Assembly: GCA_023375785.1 (NCBI GenBank) | Contig: SZWC01006795.1 | Location: 8,737-34,424 of the forward strand | DNA from: Penium margaritaceum | Lineage: Eukaryota; Streptophyta; Zygnematophyceae; Desmidiales; Peniaceae | DNA length: 25,688 nt | Direction of reading: 5' to 3' | Shown: piece after piece, positions 9,185 through 19,104 of the stretch | Numbering within the stretch: position 1 is the first letter of the stretch | How the letters are laid out: each line of letters starts with the position of its first letter | Program-made: the position numbers and the translations under genes | The notes under the pieces: generated by a model | The model's database searches: none | What the model saw: only the letters and a program-made list of their open reading frames with translations | Told to the model about the DNA's origin: nothing

Positions 9185-9878
9185 TGTAGCGGGAGGGCCG
9201 GTTCGGCCCTCCCACCTCGCTGAAGCGAGGGGTGGTTGTGCACCACCCCTCGCGTCAGCGAGGGCTGGCCGGCGGCCAGCACTTCGCTGGCCGCCGGCCA
9301 GCTCGTTGCCGACTAGCCGGACGGCCGACGGCTGGCCAAGTGACCGGCTGGCCACCGGCCGGCTAGCCACCAGCCGCCGATCGCGGCCTCAGCCCGATTG
9401 GCGGCTGAGAGGCCACGAGGGCCTCGAGGGCGAGGCCTCGTGGCCTCGTGCCCTCGCCCCCCCCTCGCCCTCCATGCAAACGAGCAAGAGAGGACGAGGG
9501 ATAGGGGGAGCGAGGGTGAGGTCAAATTTGCTGGCGCGAAATCGCCAGCGTGCGTCGCACGCGACGATTTCGCGCTGGAAGGACAAAACGAAACTCGAAG
9601 TTCATTTACGACGAACTTCGACATAAAACAAATGGAATAACTCGTGCGAACACACGAGTTCGAGGTAAAAACCCCCGGTTTTGGTCCCAAAACCAGGGGT
9701 TTGGTTAAAAACGGAAATGGGCCTCCGGAGACTCCAAATATTCGAGTCTCTCTGCTCTGGGTCGTTGATGAGGATTGCCCCTCAGTCTTGCGAAGGGGGT
9801 AAACCCCTGACGCGGAGTGAGAACACCATTCTGCAAATGATGACTTCAGAGCAGGAGCTGGAGACTCAGCCCGTTACA
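9185..9878 (+). repeat. Gypsy 3' LTR
   Basis: This is collinear with 1381-2064, starting TGTAGCGGGAGGG and ending CCCGTTACA. Relative to the 5' LTR it has a 16-bp insertion near 9500 (gatagggggagcgag region) and a 6-bp deletion near 9837. The 16-bp perfect hairpin of the 5' LTR is fully conserved here, while several other hairpins have acquired one or two mismatches. Confidence 0.94.
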
Positions 9879-9961
9879 CAAATAGAGGGAAATATAGATG
9901 GCACTCAAAAGCAAATGAAAAAGGGGACACATATGGTTGAAAATGCGTTAACAATGATGTT
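9879..9961. other. Host spacer between the gypsy and copia insertions
   Basis: Eighty-three A-rich bases separate the two elements. They begin with the probable gypsy target duplication caaat and end with the probable copia target duplication atgtt (9957-9961). This shows two separate, neighbouring insertions. Confidence 0.7.
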
Positions 9962-10803
9962 TGTTGGTTTTTTGCGCATCCCTCATTGTGCTCCGTTGTG
10001 TCCTCCCGGCTTGTGTACATGGGTGTGTAGATGACTGACGGCGAGACTCGACGCTGATGGAGCGTCATCCGGTGGAGCCGACGCACGCGGAGGTCTGCTC
10101 GCAGTTCGCTGGAACCTCCTCTCTCCGGCGACGTGCTCAGCTCCATCGGCGGGCCTCCTCGGCAGTCGTGCCGCCGGCGGTCACCGCCACCGCAAATTGC
10201 TGTCTGCATGCGTCCAGCGCGTCCCGTCGCGTCTGCGTCGTCATGCTCTGCCTAGGGTCCGTGTTGCGTGCTGCATGGTCCTGTTCGGCGTCACAGACCA
10301 CCGTAGGCACTGCCTGGGTTCGGGCAGCCATAACTCTTTGCTACTATTTTTCTAGATGATTCTGACCGCACGACTGCGTTCGCAGCGTTGGTATTATGGT
10401 ATGGTCCAGTTTTCGGGCAAAATGGACGACGCTCGGGTTTTGGGCTGTCGGGCGTCTGGCAGGGCTCACCGAGAAAACCCTGCCTGCCAGAAAAGAGGTC
10501 CACAGCTATTTTCTGATTGGCTGGTTAGTTGAGTAACAACTTCTACACTAGTGGGGGGGGGCCTAGAACTTGGAGGGGTCTCCCATTGTTGTTTATTCTT
10601 CATTCCTAATCAGTTACTATCAGTTTTCAGGTGCTTTCTGGCGCTAACTCTGGCGCGTGCGTTTCTGAGTAACAAACCCAGAGCTTCCAGACTTAGACTC
10701 TAGAGTTGCAGACTAAGGGGGCAGCTGACTTAAACAACGAGCGTGGAAGCCCGCACGCTGCATCAACAATACTGTTGCCCCAACCTGCTGCATAGACTTT
10801 CCA
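9962..10803 (+). repeat. Copia 5' LTR
   Basis: It starts TGTTGG and ends CTTTCCA. It includes a run of nine G at about 10553-10561 (ten in the 3' copy), a CCAAT-type attgg near 10517, and an inverted repeat around 10455-10495 (ctggcaggg with ccctgcctgccag). Confidence 0.93.
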
Positions 10804-10807
10804 TTTC

Positions 10808-10819
10808 GGTATCAGAGCC
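10808..10819 (+). promoter_or_regulatory. Copia primer-binding site, initiator-Met tRNA type
   Basis: GGTATCAGAGCC four bases after the LTR matches the known copia PBS TGGTATCAGAGCC except that the leading T is C. It is complementary to the 3' end of initiator-Met tRNA. Confidence 0.85.
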
Positions 10820-11112
10820 ATAGCGTAGCAGCAACAGCAGAAGACTGGCGAACAGGTGCCAGACAACGCCGGCTAACCCCCATACGCGCTTGTGCAAGGG
10901 AAATGCTGCAGGATTTTTCCCGACAGCATTGACCCTCCTGGTGGCGGCGTCAGAATTTTTCCCACGGCCACTGGGCCAGGGGAAATGCTGCCGAATTTTT
11001 TTTGGCAGCACTAACCCCCACGCGTGATGCGAGGAGGTGAGCGCCAGGCAGCGTGTGACGTCTGTGGGCGACGACGCAAGCGGCAACGTCACCCAGGTGC
11101 AGTGACTGGCTC

Positions 11113-11880
11113 CACCAGCAGTAGCAGGCAGAAGGAGCAGCTCGCAGCAGCCCACAGCAGCAGCAGCTCGCAGCAGCAGCAGCAGTAGCGCGTAGCAGCA
11201 GCCCGCAACGGCAACAGGCTGCAGCCGCAGCACGTAGTAGCTGCAGTAGCGTGCAGCAGCAGCAGCAGGCTGCAGCAGCTGCTACAGCGAGCTGCAGCAG
11301 CGGCCAGCTACAGCAGCAGCAGCAGCGAGCAGCAGCTGGCAGCTGCCAGCCGCGGCTGCTACTGCTGGCTGCTTGCTCGCTACGAGCAAGCAGCGAGCAA
11401 CAGCCCGCTACTGCCAGCGAGCAGCAGCTCGCTGCTGCCAGGCGCCCGCTGCCCGCTGTGACAAGGGAAGAAAAAACAAAAAAGGCAACAAAAACAAATC
11501 CCCCACCCCTACAGCTCGCTACAGTAGCCCGCAGCTATAGCGAGCAGCTGCTGCAGCACGCAGCAGCTGTAGCAGCGCTCAGCAGCAACAGCGAGCTGCA
11601 GCAGCCACAGCAGCTGCTGCAGCTTGCAGCAACAGTAACTGCAAGTGCAACTGCAGCAGCAACAGCAACAGCAACAGCAGCTGCAGCAACCGAAGCAGCA
11701 ACAGCAGCAGTAGCAACAGCAGCAGCAGCAGGAGCAAACAGCACCAACAGCAGCAGCAGCAGCAACAGCAGTAGCAACTGCAGCAGTAGCAGCAGCAGTA
11801 GCAGCAACAGCAAGCAGCAGCAGCAGCAACAACAACAACTATAGCAGCAGCTGCAGCAGCATCAGCACCAACAGCAGCAA
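11113..11880 (+). repeat. Interrupted CAG/CTG triplet tract
   Basis: About 770 bases are dominated by CAG, with CAA, GCA, TAG and CTG interruptions. Pure CAG runs are short, at most about six units. All six frames yield homopolymer-like peptides. The RNA would form CAG-type hairpins. It sits in the leader rather than in the gag frame. Confidence 0.9.
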
Positions 11881-11925
11881 CGGCGGCCTTAACATCCACC
11901 ACTGCTGATATCAGCACTCCTCTGC

Positions 11926-11957
11926 TGACGTCAACGCTGATGTCACTACTGACGTCA
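11926..11957. promoter_or_regulatory. Two TGACGTCA sites (bZIP-type)
   Basis: TGACGTCA occurs at 11926-11933 and 11950-11957, 24 bases apart, with a related TGATGTCA between them. TGACGTCA is the palindromic core bound by CREB/TGA-type bZIP factors. A palindrome TGCTGATATCAGCA lies just upstream (about 11903-11916). Function is inferred only. Confidence 0.4.
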
Positions 11958-11981
11958 TCAACACAAAAAAAACAAAGAAGA

Positions 11982-12014
11982 GGGGAAAAGGGGAAAGGGG
12001 GAAGGCCAAAGGGG
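11982..12014 (+). promoter_or_regulatory. G-quadruplex-forming purine tract
   Basis: Four G-runs of at least four (11982-11985, 11990-11993, 11997-12001, 12011-12014) are separated by loops of 4, 3 and 9 nt, which meets the usual quadruplex pattern. The tract is almost all purine and sits about 90 nt upstream of the inferred gag ATG. It could act as an RNA structure in the leader or as an internal polypurine primer. Confidence 0.55.
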
Positions 12015-12102
12015 TGGGTAGACTCCCCAGTGCCCCAATCTCCTGCTAGCATCAGCAACACAAAGACAAAAAAATGAAAGAATAAACAAGGGACACTACG
12101 AC

Positions 12103-13782
12103 ATGGCTAGTAGTCTCGGCGAGGAGGGGTCCTTCTCTGGTGGGGGGACCCCTACCCCTCCTTTCTTGCAACGATTGTTGCAGCAGCTGCAGTAGCAACA
12201 CCTGTCGCCACTGGAGCAGCAGCAGCCGCCGCCGCCGCAGGAGCAGCAGCTGCCGCCGCCGTAACAACAAGAGCAGCCGCCGCCGCCATGGCAACAGCAG
12301 CTGCTGCCGCCGCACCAGCAGCAGTCGAATCAGCAGCAACAGCAGCCGCCGCCGCCTGAGCAGTAACAGCCGCCGCCGTTGGAGTAGCAGCAGCCGCCGC
12401 CTCTACAGCAGCAGCCGCCGCCGCTGCAGCAGTAGCAGCCGCCACCCCTACAGCAGCAGCAGCAGCAGCAGCAGCCCAGTGGTAACGTTGGCCGCAACCC
12501 TGACCCACTTGCTGCTCTTCAGCAACAACTTGCCGCCTTGACACAGCAGCTTGCAGCACTACAGCCAGTCGCCTCCCAAACTGCCACCAGTGCGCTACTG
12601 TCGTTTATCCCTCTAGGGCACGCTAGCCCCGCTGTGTCCGCCGCCACGTACTACCTAGCACAGCAACAGACTCAGCGCCAACGGCAGACAGTGACCTCCG
12701 TCCTTGGCCCCACTCTGGGTGCCGGCCGTAGGCAGAAGGACTTTGAGACACCGCCGCCGTCGCTTCAGGCCGGCGAGCAGTTCCGGAGCTGTGAGCTCAG
12801 CTTCTGGATCTGGGCGCAGGGTGAGGGTCTGTGGGCCTACTAGACCCTCCCTTACGACTCCACCCAGGCCGATCAGCTATATGACACTGGTCGCGCTGTC
12901 CGCGCCCTTGTACCAGTCGCCCCCCCAGCTTCCCGCCTTGTCCTGGAACCCTTCCTCGACGACATCACCGCTGGCAACATCCCAGACCCTGCAGCCGCAT
13001 GGCACGTCCTCACCAGACCCCATCGCTTGTCCAGCGGCACTGAGATCAGCCGTCTGCTCCGGGAGTTCAACTCCCTGCACATGGGGGAGACCGAGACGGT
13101 CACTGCCTACTCGCAGCAGGCGGAGGACATCCTCCGTCGACTCGGCAAATCTGCTCTGCCCCCTCTGTCCGCGCTCCTCACCATCAAGCGCGGCGCCACC
13201 AGCGCATATGCGGACATCTTCGTCCATTACCCTCAGGACGTACTCTCCACCATGGAGGTCCAGGGAACTCTCATGCCCTGGGCATATGAGCTCTTTCTCC
13301 GCATTGAGGAAGCTCGCCAGGAGTCCCAGCTCCATCGCGCGGAGGCCCTTGCATCCCTTGCCGTCGCCGCCCCTGCCGTTCCCTCCGTGGCCGTTGCCTC
13401 CCCCGTCGCAGCTATCCTATCGCCCTCGGGGAAGAAGAAGAAAAGCCAGAACAAGAAGGGCAAGGGTCCATCACAACAGCAGCAGCAGCAATCATCGACC
13501 GGTTCCAGCAGTAACGGCTCGGTCTGCCACAACTAAGGCTAGCCCGGGCACGGGTGGTACACGTGCCCTCTCCCGACGGATGAGGCCCGCATCATCGCCA
13601 CCATACGACGCCAGCTGGAGCGCCGCCTTGCCTCTGCCGCCGTCGCTGCTGCTGATCCTGCCACTCCGACCTCGTCCGGCAGCTCTGCCACTTCGACAGC
13701 TCCGCCTGTCCTGCAGACACCCGCCCTGCAGTAGTACTACCCACATCAGTACTACCCTCAGCCGTCGGCACCTCCGCTTCCT
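12103..13782 (+). pseudogene. gag: Copia Gag with Gln/Pro-rich N-terminus (degraded)
   Basis: I place the start at the ATG at 12103 (gacATGG context; peptide MASSLGEEGSF). It is in frame with everything downstream to 14808. After about 25 residues a Gln/Pro tract runs to about 12480, followed by a UBN2-like Gag core with REFNSLHMGETETVTAY and AEDILRRLGK. A Lys-rich stretch and a CCHC knuckle (13525-13566) come next. In-frame stops are TAG 12193, TAA 12262, TAA 12364, TAG 12385, TAG 12433, TAG 12841, TAA 13534, TAG 13540 and TAG 13732. The stop at 13534 replaces the second Cys of the knuckle. Most stops inside the Gln tract are one C-to-T step from CAG or CAA. Some copia families begin within the tract or downstream, so the start is inferred. 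Confidence 0.75.
12175..12480 (+). repeat. CAG/CCG triplet tract encoding Gln/Pro
   Basis: Alternating CAG and CCG blocks end in eight pure CAG at about 12447-12470. The tract is in frame with gag and would give QQPPP-type sequence. It differs from the leader CAG tract by its CCG content and by being in the coding frame. Confidence 0.85.
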
Positions 13783-15593
13783 TTGCCGGCTCAGCCCTCC
13801 TACTACCCGGGCTCCGGCGCCGTCACTCTGCATTCCGTCTCCACTCCTGGGCCGTCATCCCGAGAGTGTCAGCTGGAGCAGTTCATTGGGCTCCAGCTTG
13901 GCCTCCCTCGCCCTCCTCTCAAGGGAAGTGCGAGTTGCGTCACCTCCTTCCCTCCGGTCCATCCCTACATGACTGAGACTGAGCTGCTGTCATGTTCCGT
14001 TCCCTCGTCTATCTCGTCGTCTCTCGTGATCTCCCCCACCCCACTCCTTGACGACATTGCATGGCTTGACAACTGGAAGTCTCGTGTCGCGCCTCCTTCC
14101 ACCGTGTCCGCGTCCCCCGCTTGCTGCCATGTGACCGTGACTGATCTGGCGACCCCTGTCCAGGACCCTGCTGAGACCTGGATCATGGACTCCGGGGCCA
14201 CGCATGACATGACGGCCTCTCGCGAGGCCTTCAGTATGCTCGGTCCCGTCGGCGATGTCTCCGGTGTCCGGACGGGCTCCGGACAGTTGTTGCCTGTCCG
14301 TGGGGTAGGCGTCGTTCGTTTCCGTGGTCCAGCCGGTGACGTCTTTCTGACTGATGTTCTCTTCGTCCTTGGTCTCGAGCTCAGCCTCTTGTCCGTGACT
14401 GCCCTTGACCGCATGAGCATGGACATTGTGCACTCACGTGGTGTTGGCACTGTGTCGTTGCGTCCGTCGGGTCTTGTTGTACTGCATGCCACCGCCTGTG
14501 GCAACTTGTGGCACGTTCCCCGCCTCTCCTCCTCCCTTCCCGTCTCCTCCCTGTCGGCTACGACCGGCCATGTGTTAGTTACCAGCATGCTTTCTTCTCA
14601 GCACACCCGCCTCTTGCACCGCCGCCTTTACCACGTTCACTCTGCCGCAGTAGTAAGCATGCTCCGCACCTAGCCGGCGAAGGGCCTTGATCCGGAGACT
14701 TTCCCTCTCCTGTGTCCCACTGAGTGCATTGACTGCGCTCAGGGGAAGATGCACCGGTCCACGTACCCCCTATCTTCCTTTCGTGCGTCCGCCCCCCTTG
14801 ACCTTGTCCAATGGACGTCATGGGCCCTCTCCCCACCGAGTCCGTCGATGAGCATGGCCGCTATGTCCTCACTCTTACGGACGACTACTCTCGCTATCGT
14901 TGGGTCTTCTGCCTCCGGCAGAAGAGCGATATCGCTCGAACCATTCAGGACTGGCTTGTCCTCGCTGAGCGCGAATGTGGCCGCCCCCTTCGCCGCTTTC
15001 GCTCCGATCGCGGTGGCGAGTACCTGGGTGAGGCCACGATGCTTCTCGCCTCCCGCGGTATCCGTCATGAGACGTCTGCGCCCTACACACCCGCCCAGAA
15101 CGGCGTCTCCGAGCGGTGGAACCGTACCATGGCCGATGCCGTCCGCACCATGCGGGTCGAGTCCGGTCTTTCCGATGGCGTCTATTTTGAAGCCATGGTC
15201 TACATGACCTGGGTCTGGAACCGGGTTCCCCACGGTCCCCTTCCCCGCCAGTCCACGTCCTATCAGTATTGGTGTGGTCGGCGTGCTGACCTTCGCCCGG
15301 CTTGCGTCTGGGGCTGCGTAGCCGTTGTGTGGCTGCCCGCCCCACAGCAGGGTGGCAAGCTCGCCCCCCGCGGACACCCCTGCACCTTTCTTGGCGTGTC
15401 TCGTTAGTCCAACGCCTGACGCTTCTGGGACCCATCCCAACACTGTATCGTCGAGTCCCGCGATGCCCTCTTCTTTGAGGACCTATTTCCCCGCGACCTC
15501 ATCCGCTCCGGCTCGTCCGTGTCCCTCCCGTCGCGTGGGGGAGTGGTGAGTCCGTCCTCCGCCCTGTTGCTTCCGGGTGACACATCACTCCGT
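13783..15593 (+). pseudogene. pol: Copia pol, protease and integrase (degraded)
   Basis: Protease cleaves the polyprotein; its active site is WIMDSGATHDM with DSG at 14188-14196. A GAG-pre-integrase/H2C2 region follows (LLHRRLYHVH ... CIDC, the latter at 14725-14736), interrupted by TAG 14671-14673. One base is missing near 14808, which shifts the frame at the start of the integrase core (MDVMGPLPTESVDEHGRY). The core keeps all three acids: Asp 14814-14816, Asp 15006-15008 and Glu 15111-15113, spaced much as in the copia family. Motifs FRSDRGGEYLG and PYTPAQNGVSERWNRT are clear. After the FLGVS segment, stops lie at 15405-15407 (TAG) and 15417-15419 (TGA). The frame is then open into the 36-bp repeat array. 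Confidence 0.92.
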
Positions 15594-16205
15594 CCCTCTG
15601 AGCCGGTAGCCCCGGTCGCGTCCGCAGGCCCCTCCGAGCCAGCTGCTCTAGTCGCGTCTACTGGCCCCTCCGGGCCGGCAGCCCCAGTCGCGTCCGCTGG
15701 CCCCTCCGGGCCGGCAGCCCCAGCCGCGTCCGCTGGCCCCTCCGGGCTGGCAGCCCCAGTCGCGTCCGCTGGCCCCTCCGAGCCAGCTGTCCCAGTCGCA
15801 TCCACTGGTCCCTCCGGACCGATGGCCCCAGTCGCGTCCGCTGGCCCCTCCGGGCCAGCAGCCCCAATCGCATCCGCTCGCCCCTCCGGGCCAGCAGTCC
15901 CAGTCGCGGCCGCTCGTCCCTCCGGGCCGGCAGCCCCAGCTGTGTCCGCCGGCCCCTCTCGCCTAGCAGCGCCTGTTGCGTCCGCTGGCCCCTCCGGGCC
16001 GGTAGCCCCAGTCGCTTCCGATGGCCCCTCCGGGCCGACGGCCCCAGTCGCGTCCACTAGCCCCTCCGGGCCAGCAGCCTCAGTCGCATCCGCTCGCCCC
16101 TCCGGGCCAGCAGTCCCAGTCGCGTCCACTCGCCCCTTCGGGCCGGCAGCCTCAGTTGTGTTCGTTGGCCCCTCTGGCCCAGCAGCGCCTGTTGCGTCTG
16201 CTGGC
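15594..16205 (+). repeat. Seventeen tandem copies of a 36-bp unit in the integrase-RT linker
   Basis: A unit of 36 nt, encoding PSGPAAPVASAG with variants, repeats 17 times without a break (17 x 36 = 612). It is in frame with the upstream integrase and has no stop inside. Copies vary at several positions, mostly in ways that keep small or Pro residues. The array ends at SPDQ and TAG 16218-16220. A long minus-strand frame across the same bases is a by-product of the period being a multiple of three. The product would be a flexible, disordered Pro/Ala/Ser linker. Confidence 0.93.
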
Positions 16206-16318
16206 TCTCCGGACCAGTAGCCACGTCCGCCTCCGTCGCCCAGTCGGACTCAGCACCATCTTCTGCCCGACCGCGCTACACACGTGGCCCAGGCGGCAAC
16301 CTTTGACCTCGGCCGACA

Positions 16319-18154
16319 GTGAGCGTACAGACCGTCACTCCCCGTCCTGTGGCACCTCGACCCCTTGTGGCTCCACGTGTCTCCTCCACTCCCACGGTCG
16401 TGAGTGGGGACCCTGGCACAAAGGCTCTCGGCCTGACCACTTCTGCCATCATCGCAGACCTTCACCCGGGCTCTGCATCGGGGTACGCCATGCTTCATCA
16501 CGAGCATCGGCATGCTGTTGTGGCTGCACTCGCACGCATCCCACCTGGGGCTCGTGATGCACACGCCCTCTCAGTCTGGTCCACAGCACGCCCAGAGGAC
16601 CCTTCCACCCTACGCGAGGCTCGAGCCTCCCCTGAGGCCGCACAGTGGAATGCTGCCTATGCCGAGGAGCTCGCTGCTATCCGACAGCACCACGTGTATG
16701 ACCTCGTCGACCTCCCTCCAGGTCGGAAGGCCATTGGTGCCAAGTGGGTCTTTCGGCGTAAGTGGAAGTGTGACGGATCCTTGGACAAGTACAAGGCCCG
16801 TCTCACAGCAAAGGGGTTCGCTCAGGTCATTGGGGTCGATTACGACCAAATCTTCGCCCCAGTTGGCTGGTTCTCCACTAGCCGGGCGCTCTTCAGCCTG
16901 GTTGCCCAGCACGGGTGGGAGCTGCATCAGATGGACGTGAGCAACGCATTCCTCCATGGCTAACTGGAGGGTGAGGAGCTCTACATGACGCAGCCCTTAG
17001 GCTTCGACGACGACACTGGGAGAGTTTGGCGGCTGCGGAAGGCCCTCTATGGCTTGAAGCAGTCGCCTCGGTGTTGGAACCAGGAGATCAGCAGTACGCT
17101 TCTCCGTGGCGGCCTCCAACGCAGCACCGCCGACCCCGCACTGTTCGTCAGCCCGCAAGGTTAGACCTTTGCCGCGGTTCTGGTCTACGTCGACAATCTC
17201 CTCATTGCGTTGCCAGACGCGGCAGCCATCCAGCGCGTCAAGGACCTGCTGCACGCCGCCTACCAGATGAAGGATCTCGGGTCTGCCCGAGTCTTCATGG
17301 GCATGGAGCTCGAGCATGATCGCTCCCAGGGCATCCTGCACGTCCACCAGGCTGCCTATGTGCAGACCTTGTCCACTCGCTTCGCCAAGGACTTGCCCCT
17401 CGTGCCTAGCGCATCCTCACCCATGTTACCCGATGGCCAGGTGAAGCTGAAAAGTCACGACCCAGCTGTTGTGGGGGAGCCAGTTGATGTGACCACGTAT
17501 CTCCGGGTCATCGGGTCACTGATGTTCCTCGCGACGACGACGCGTCCAGACATCGCGTTCGCCATCAACCTCTTGGCCCAGTTCTCTCAAGAGCCGCGTC
17601 ACCTCCACTTTGAGGCCGTGATCTGAGTACTGCGCTATGTCGTCTCGACCCCTCGGTGAGGTCTCATGTTCCGCCGTCAGCCGTCCGTCGTCGCAGTGGG
17701 CTACATCGACAGTGACTGGGCCGGCAGTCCAGACGGTAAGAGTCGCACTGGCTGGATTTTTCTGGTCGGGGGCACAGCTGTGTCTTGGCGTAGTGGCAAG
17801 CAGGAGTGCATTGCATGCACCACTGCTGAGGCTGAGTACGTGGCCCTTTGCTCGGGCGCGTGTGAGAGTGTGTGGTTGCGTCGTCTGCTGTCCGAGTTGC
17901 ATCAGTCTGTCGCATCCATCACCTTGCATTGTGACAATGAGAGTGCCATGGCCATCACCGATAATGACGGTGTACATCACACACGCACAAAGCACATCAA
18001 TGTTGAGTATCACTTTGTACGTTCATTGTTGTATGACGGCAGCATCAGCATCATATGGGTTGAGACAGCAGGATAGCTGGCTGACTTCCTGACCAAGGCA
18101 CTGAAGAGGGACTCCTTCAAGAAGGCTGTGAGTTCAGTTGGCGTGCGTCCGTGA
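16319..18154 (+). pseudogene. pol: Copia pol, reverse transcriptase and RNase H (degraded)
   Basis: This segment is in a third frame, so a frame break lies between 16220 and 16319. RT motifs are AIGAKWVFRRKWKCDGSLDK, YKARLTAKGFAQ, GVDYDQIFAPV, WELHQMDVSNAFLHG, ALYGLKQSPRCWNQ, VLVYVDNLLIAL and RPDIAFAINLL. Lesions are TAA 16961-16963 after AFLHG, TAG 17162-17164, TGA 17624-17626, TGA 17657-17659 and TAG 18074-18076. The catalytic YVDD box reads YVDN: codon 17195-17197 is AAT, one G-to-A change from GAT. RNase H keeps IDSDWAG, TTAEAEYVAL, LHCDNESAM and TRTKHINVEYHFVR. The normal end is LADFLTKAL and TGA 18152-18154. Confidence 0.94.
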
Positions 18155-18251
18155 GTCGTCCTCTTGGTCTCTTCGTGCGTCCCTGTGTACCTTGGGGGAG
18201 TCTGGATGTTGATCGTTTCTCTGCCCGTCCATGTACACTACGCTTGTGAGT

Positions 18252-18261
18252 CATGGGGGAG
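18252..18261 (+). promoter_or_regulatory. Copia polypurine tract
   Basis: CATGGGGGAG directly precedes the 3' LTR and primes plus-strand synthesis. The same ten bases occur at 31-40 before the LTR of the left-hand element. Confidence 0.85.
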
Positions 18262-19104
18262 TGTGGGTTTTTTACGCATCCCTCATTGTGCTCTGTTGTG
18301 TCCTCCCGGCTTGTGTACATGGGCGTGCTGATGACTGACGGCGAGACTCGACGCTGATGGAGCGTCATCCGGTGGAGCCGACGCACGCGGAGGTCTACTC
18401 GCAGTTCGCTGGAACCTCCTCTCTCCGGCGACGTGCTCAGCTCCATCGGCAGGCCTCCTTGGAAGTCGTGCCGCCGGCGGTCACCGCCACCGCAAATTGC
18501 TGTCTGCATGCGTCCAGCGCGTCCCGTCGCGTCTGCGTCGTCATGCTCTGCCTAGGGTTCGTGTTGCGTGCTGCATGGTCTTGTTCGGCGTCACAGACCA
18601 CCGTAGGCACTGCCTGGGTTCGGGCAGCCATAACTCTTTGCTACTATTTTTCTAGATGATTCTGACCGCACGACTGCGTTCGCAGCATCGGTATTATGGT
18701 ATGGTCCAGTTTTCGTGCAAAACGGACGACACTCGGGTTTTGGGCTGTCGGGCGTCTGGCAGGGCTCACCGAGAAAACCCTGCCTGCCAGAAAATAGGTC
18801 CACAGCTATTTTCTGATTGGCTGGTTAGTTGAGTAACAACTTCTACACTAGTGGGGGGGGGGCCTAGAACTTGGAGGGGTCTCCCATTGTTGTTTATTCT
18901 TCATTCCTAATCAGTTACTATCAGTTTTCAGCTGCTTTCTGGCGCTAACTCTGGCGCGCGCGTTTCTGAGTAACAAACCCAGAGCTTCCAGACTTAGACT
19001 CTAAAGCAGCAGACTGAGGGGGCAGCGGACTTAAGCAACGAGCGTGGAAGCCCGCACGCTGCATCAACAATACTGTTGCCCCAACCTGCTGCATAGACTT
19101 TCCA
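18262..19104 (+). repeat. Copia 3' LTR
   Basis: It starts TGTGGG (TGTTGG in the 5' copy) and ends TTTCCA. It is collinear with 9962-10803 apart from one extra G in the poly-G run and about 26 substitutions. Confidence 0.94.

Larger units (their letters stand above)
1381..9878 (+). mobile_element. Ty3/gypsy LTR retrotransposon (chromovirus type), non-autonomous by decay
   Basis: The element has two LTRs beginning TGTAGCGGG and ending TTACA, a tRNA-primed PBS-like site, gag with a CCHC knuckle, and a pol in the order protease, RT, RNase H, integrase, chromodomain. A polypurine tract abuts the 3' LTR. The flanking pentamers cgaat (1376-1380) and caaat (9879-9883) differ at one base and are the probable target-site duplication. 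The LTRs differ at about 35 of roughly 678 aligned positions (about 5%, counted by hand), plus a 16-bp and a 6-bp indel. The domain order and C-terminal chromodomain are known marks of chromoviruses. Pol is broken and the RT active site is altered, so only movement in trans would be possible. Confidence 0.95.
10820..12102 (+). other. Copia 5' leader, about 1.3 kb
   Basis: This is the untranslated region between the PBS and the inferred gag ATG. It has a pair of diverged direct repeats (about 10899-10935 and 10979-11018; ggaaatgctgc then a T-run), a CAG-rich tract (11113-11880), two TGACGTCA sites and a G-tract cluster. Open frames on both strands here encode only single-residue runs (Gln, Ala, Ser, Leu, Cys) and are by-products of the triplet repeat. 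Confidence 0.7.

Noticed and set aside
9185..9961. Copia inserted inside the gypsy LTR (nested insertion)
   Set aside because: The gypsy 3' LTR is complete to TTACA at 9878, and 83 bp of unrelated sequence lie before the copia LTR. Each element has its own flanking duplication.
11113..12480. CRISPR-like or satellite array
   Set aside because: There are no spacers of constant length between repeats, and the unit is a simple triplet inside a retrotransposon.
11251..12559. Several long open frames encoding poly-Gln, poly-Ala, poly-Ser, poly-Leu or poly-Cys on both strands
   Set aside because: They arise from the CAG and CCG triplet tracts and have no domain. Only the plus frame through 12103-12480 is in phase with gag.
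12704..13972. 422-codon Pro/Ser/Arg-rich open frame
   Set aside because: It overlaps the copia gag in another frame. The gag frame carries the recognisable Gag core and zinc knuckle, while this one has only compositional bias.
15404..16129. Long minus-strand open frame encoding a Gly/Pro/Glu-rich, collagen-like repeat
   Set aside because: It is the shadow of the 36-bp repeat. A period divisible by three keeps all frames open once one unit lacks stops. The plus strand is in frame with integrase.
12193..18076. Reassigned genetic code (TAG/TAA read as Gln), suggested by many TAG/TAA at Gln-like positions
   Set aside because: TGA stops also occur at conserved Arg positions, some TAG/TAA fall where the family has Cys, Lys or acidic residues (13534, 13540, 16961), and frameshifts accompany them. 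Ordinary decay explains all of these.
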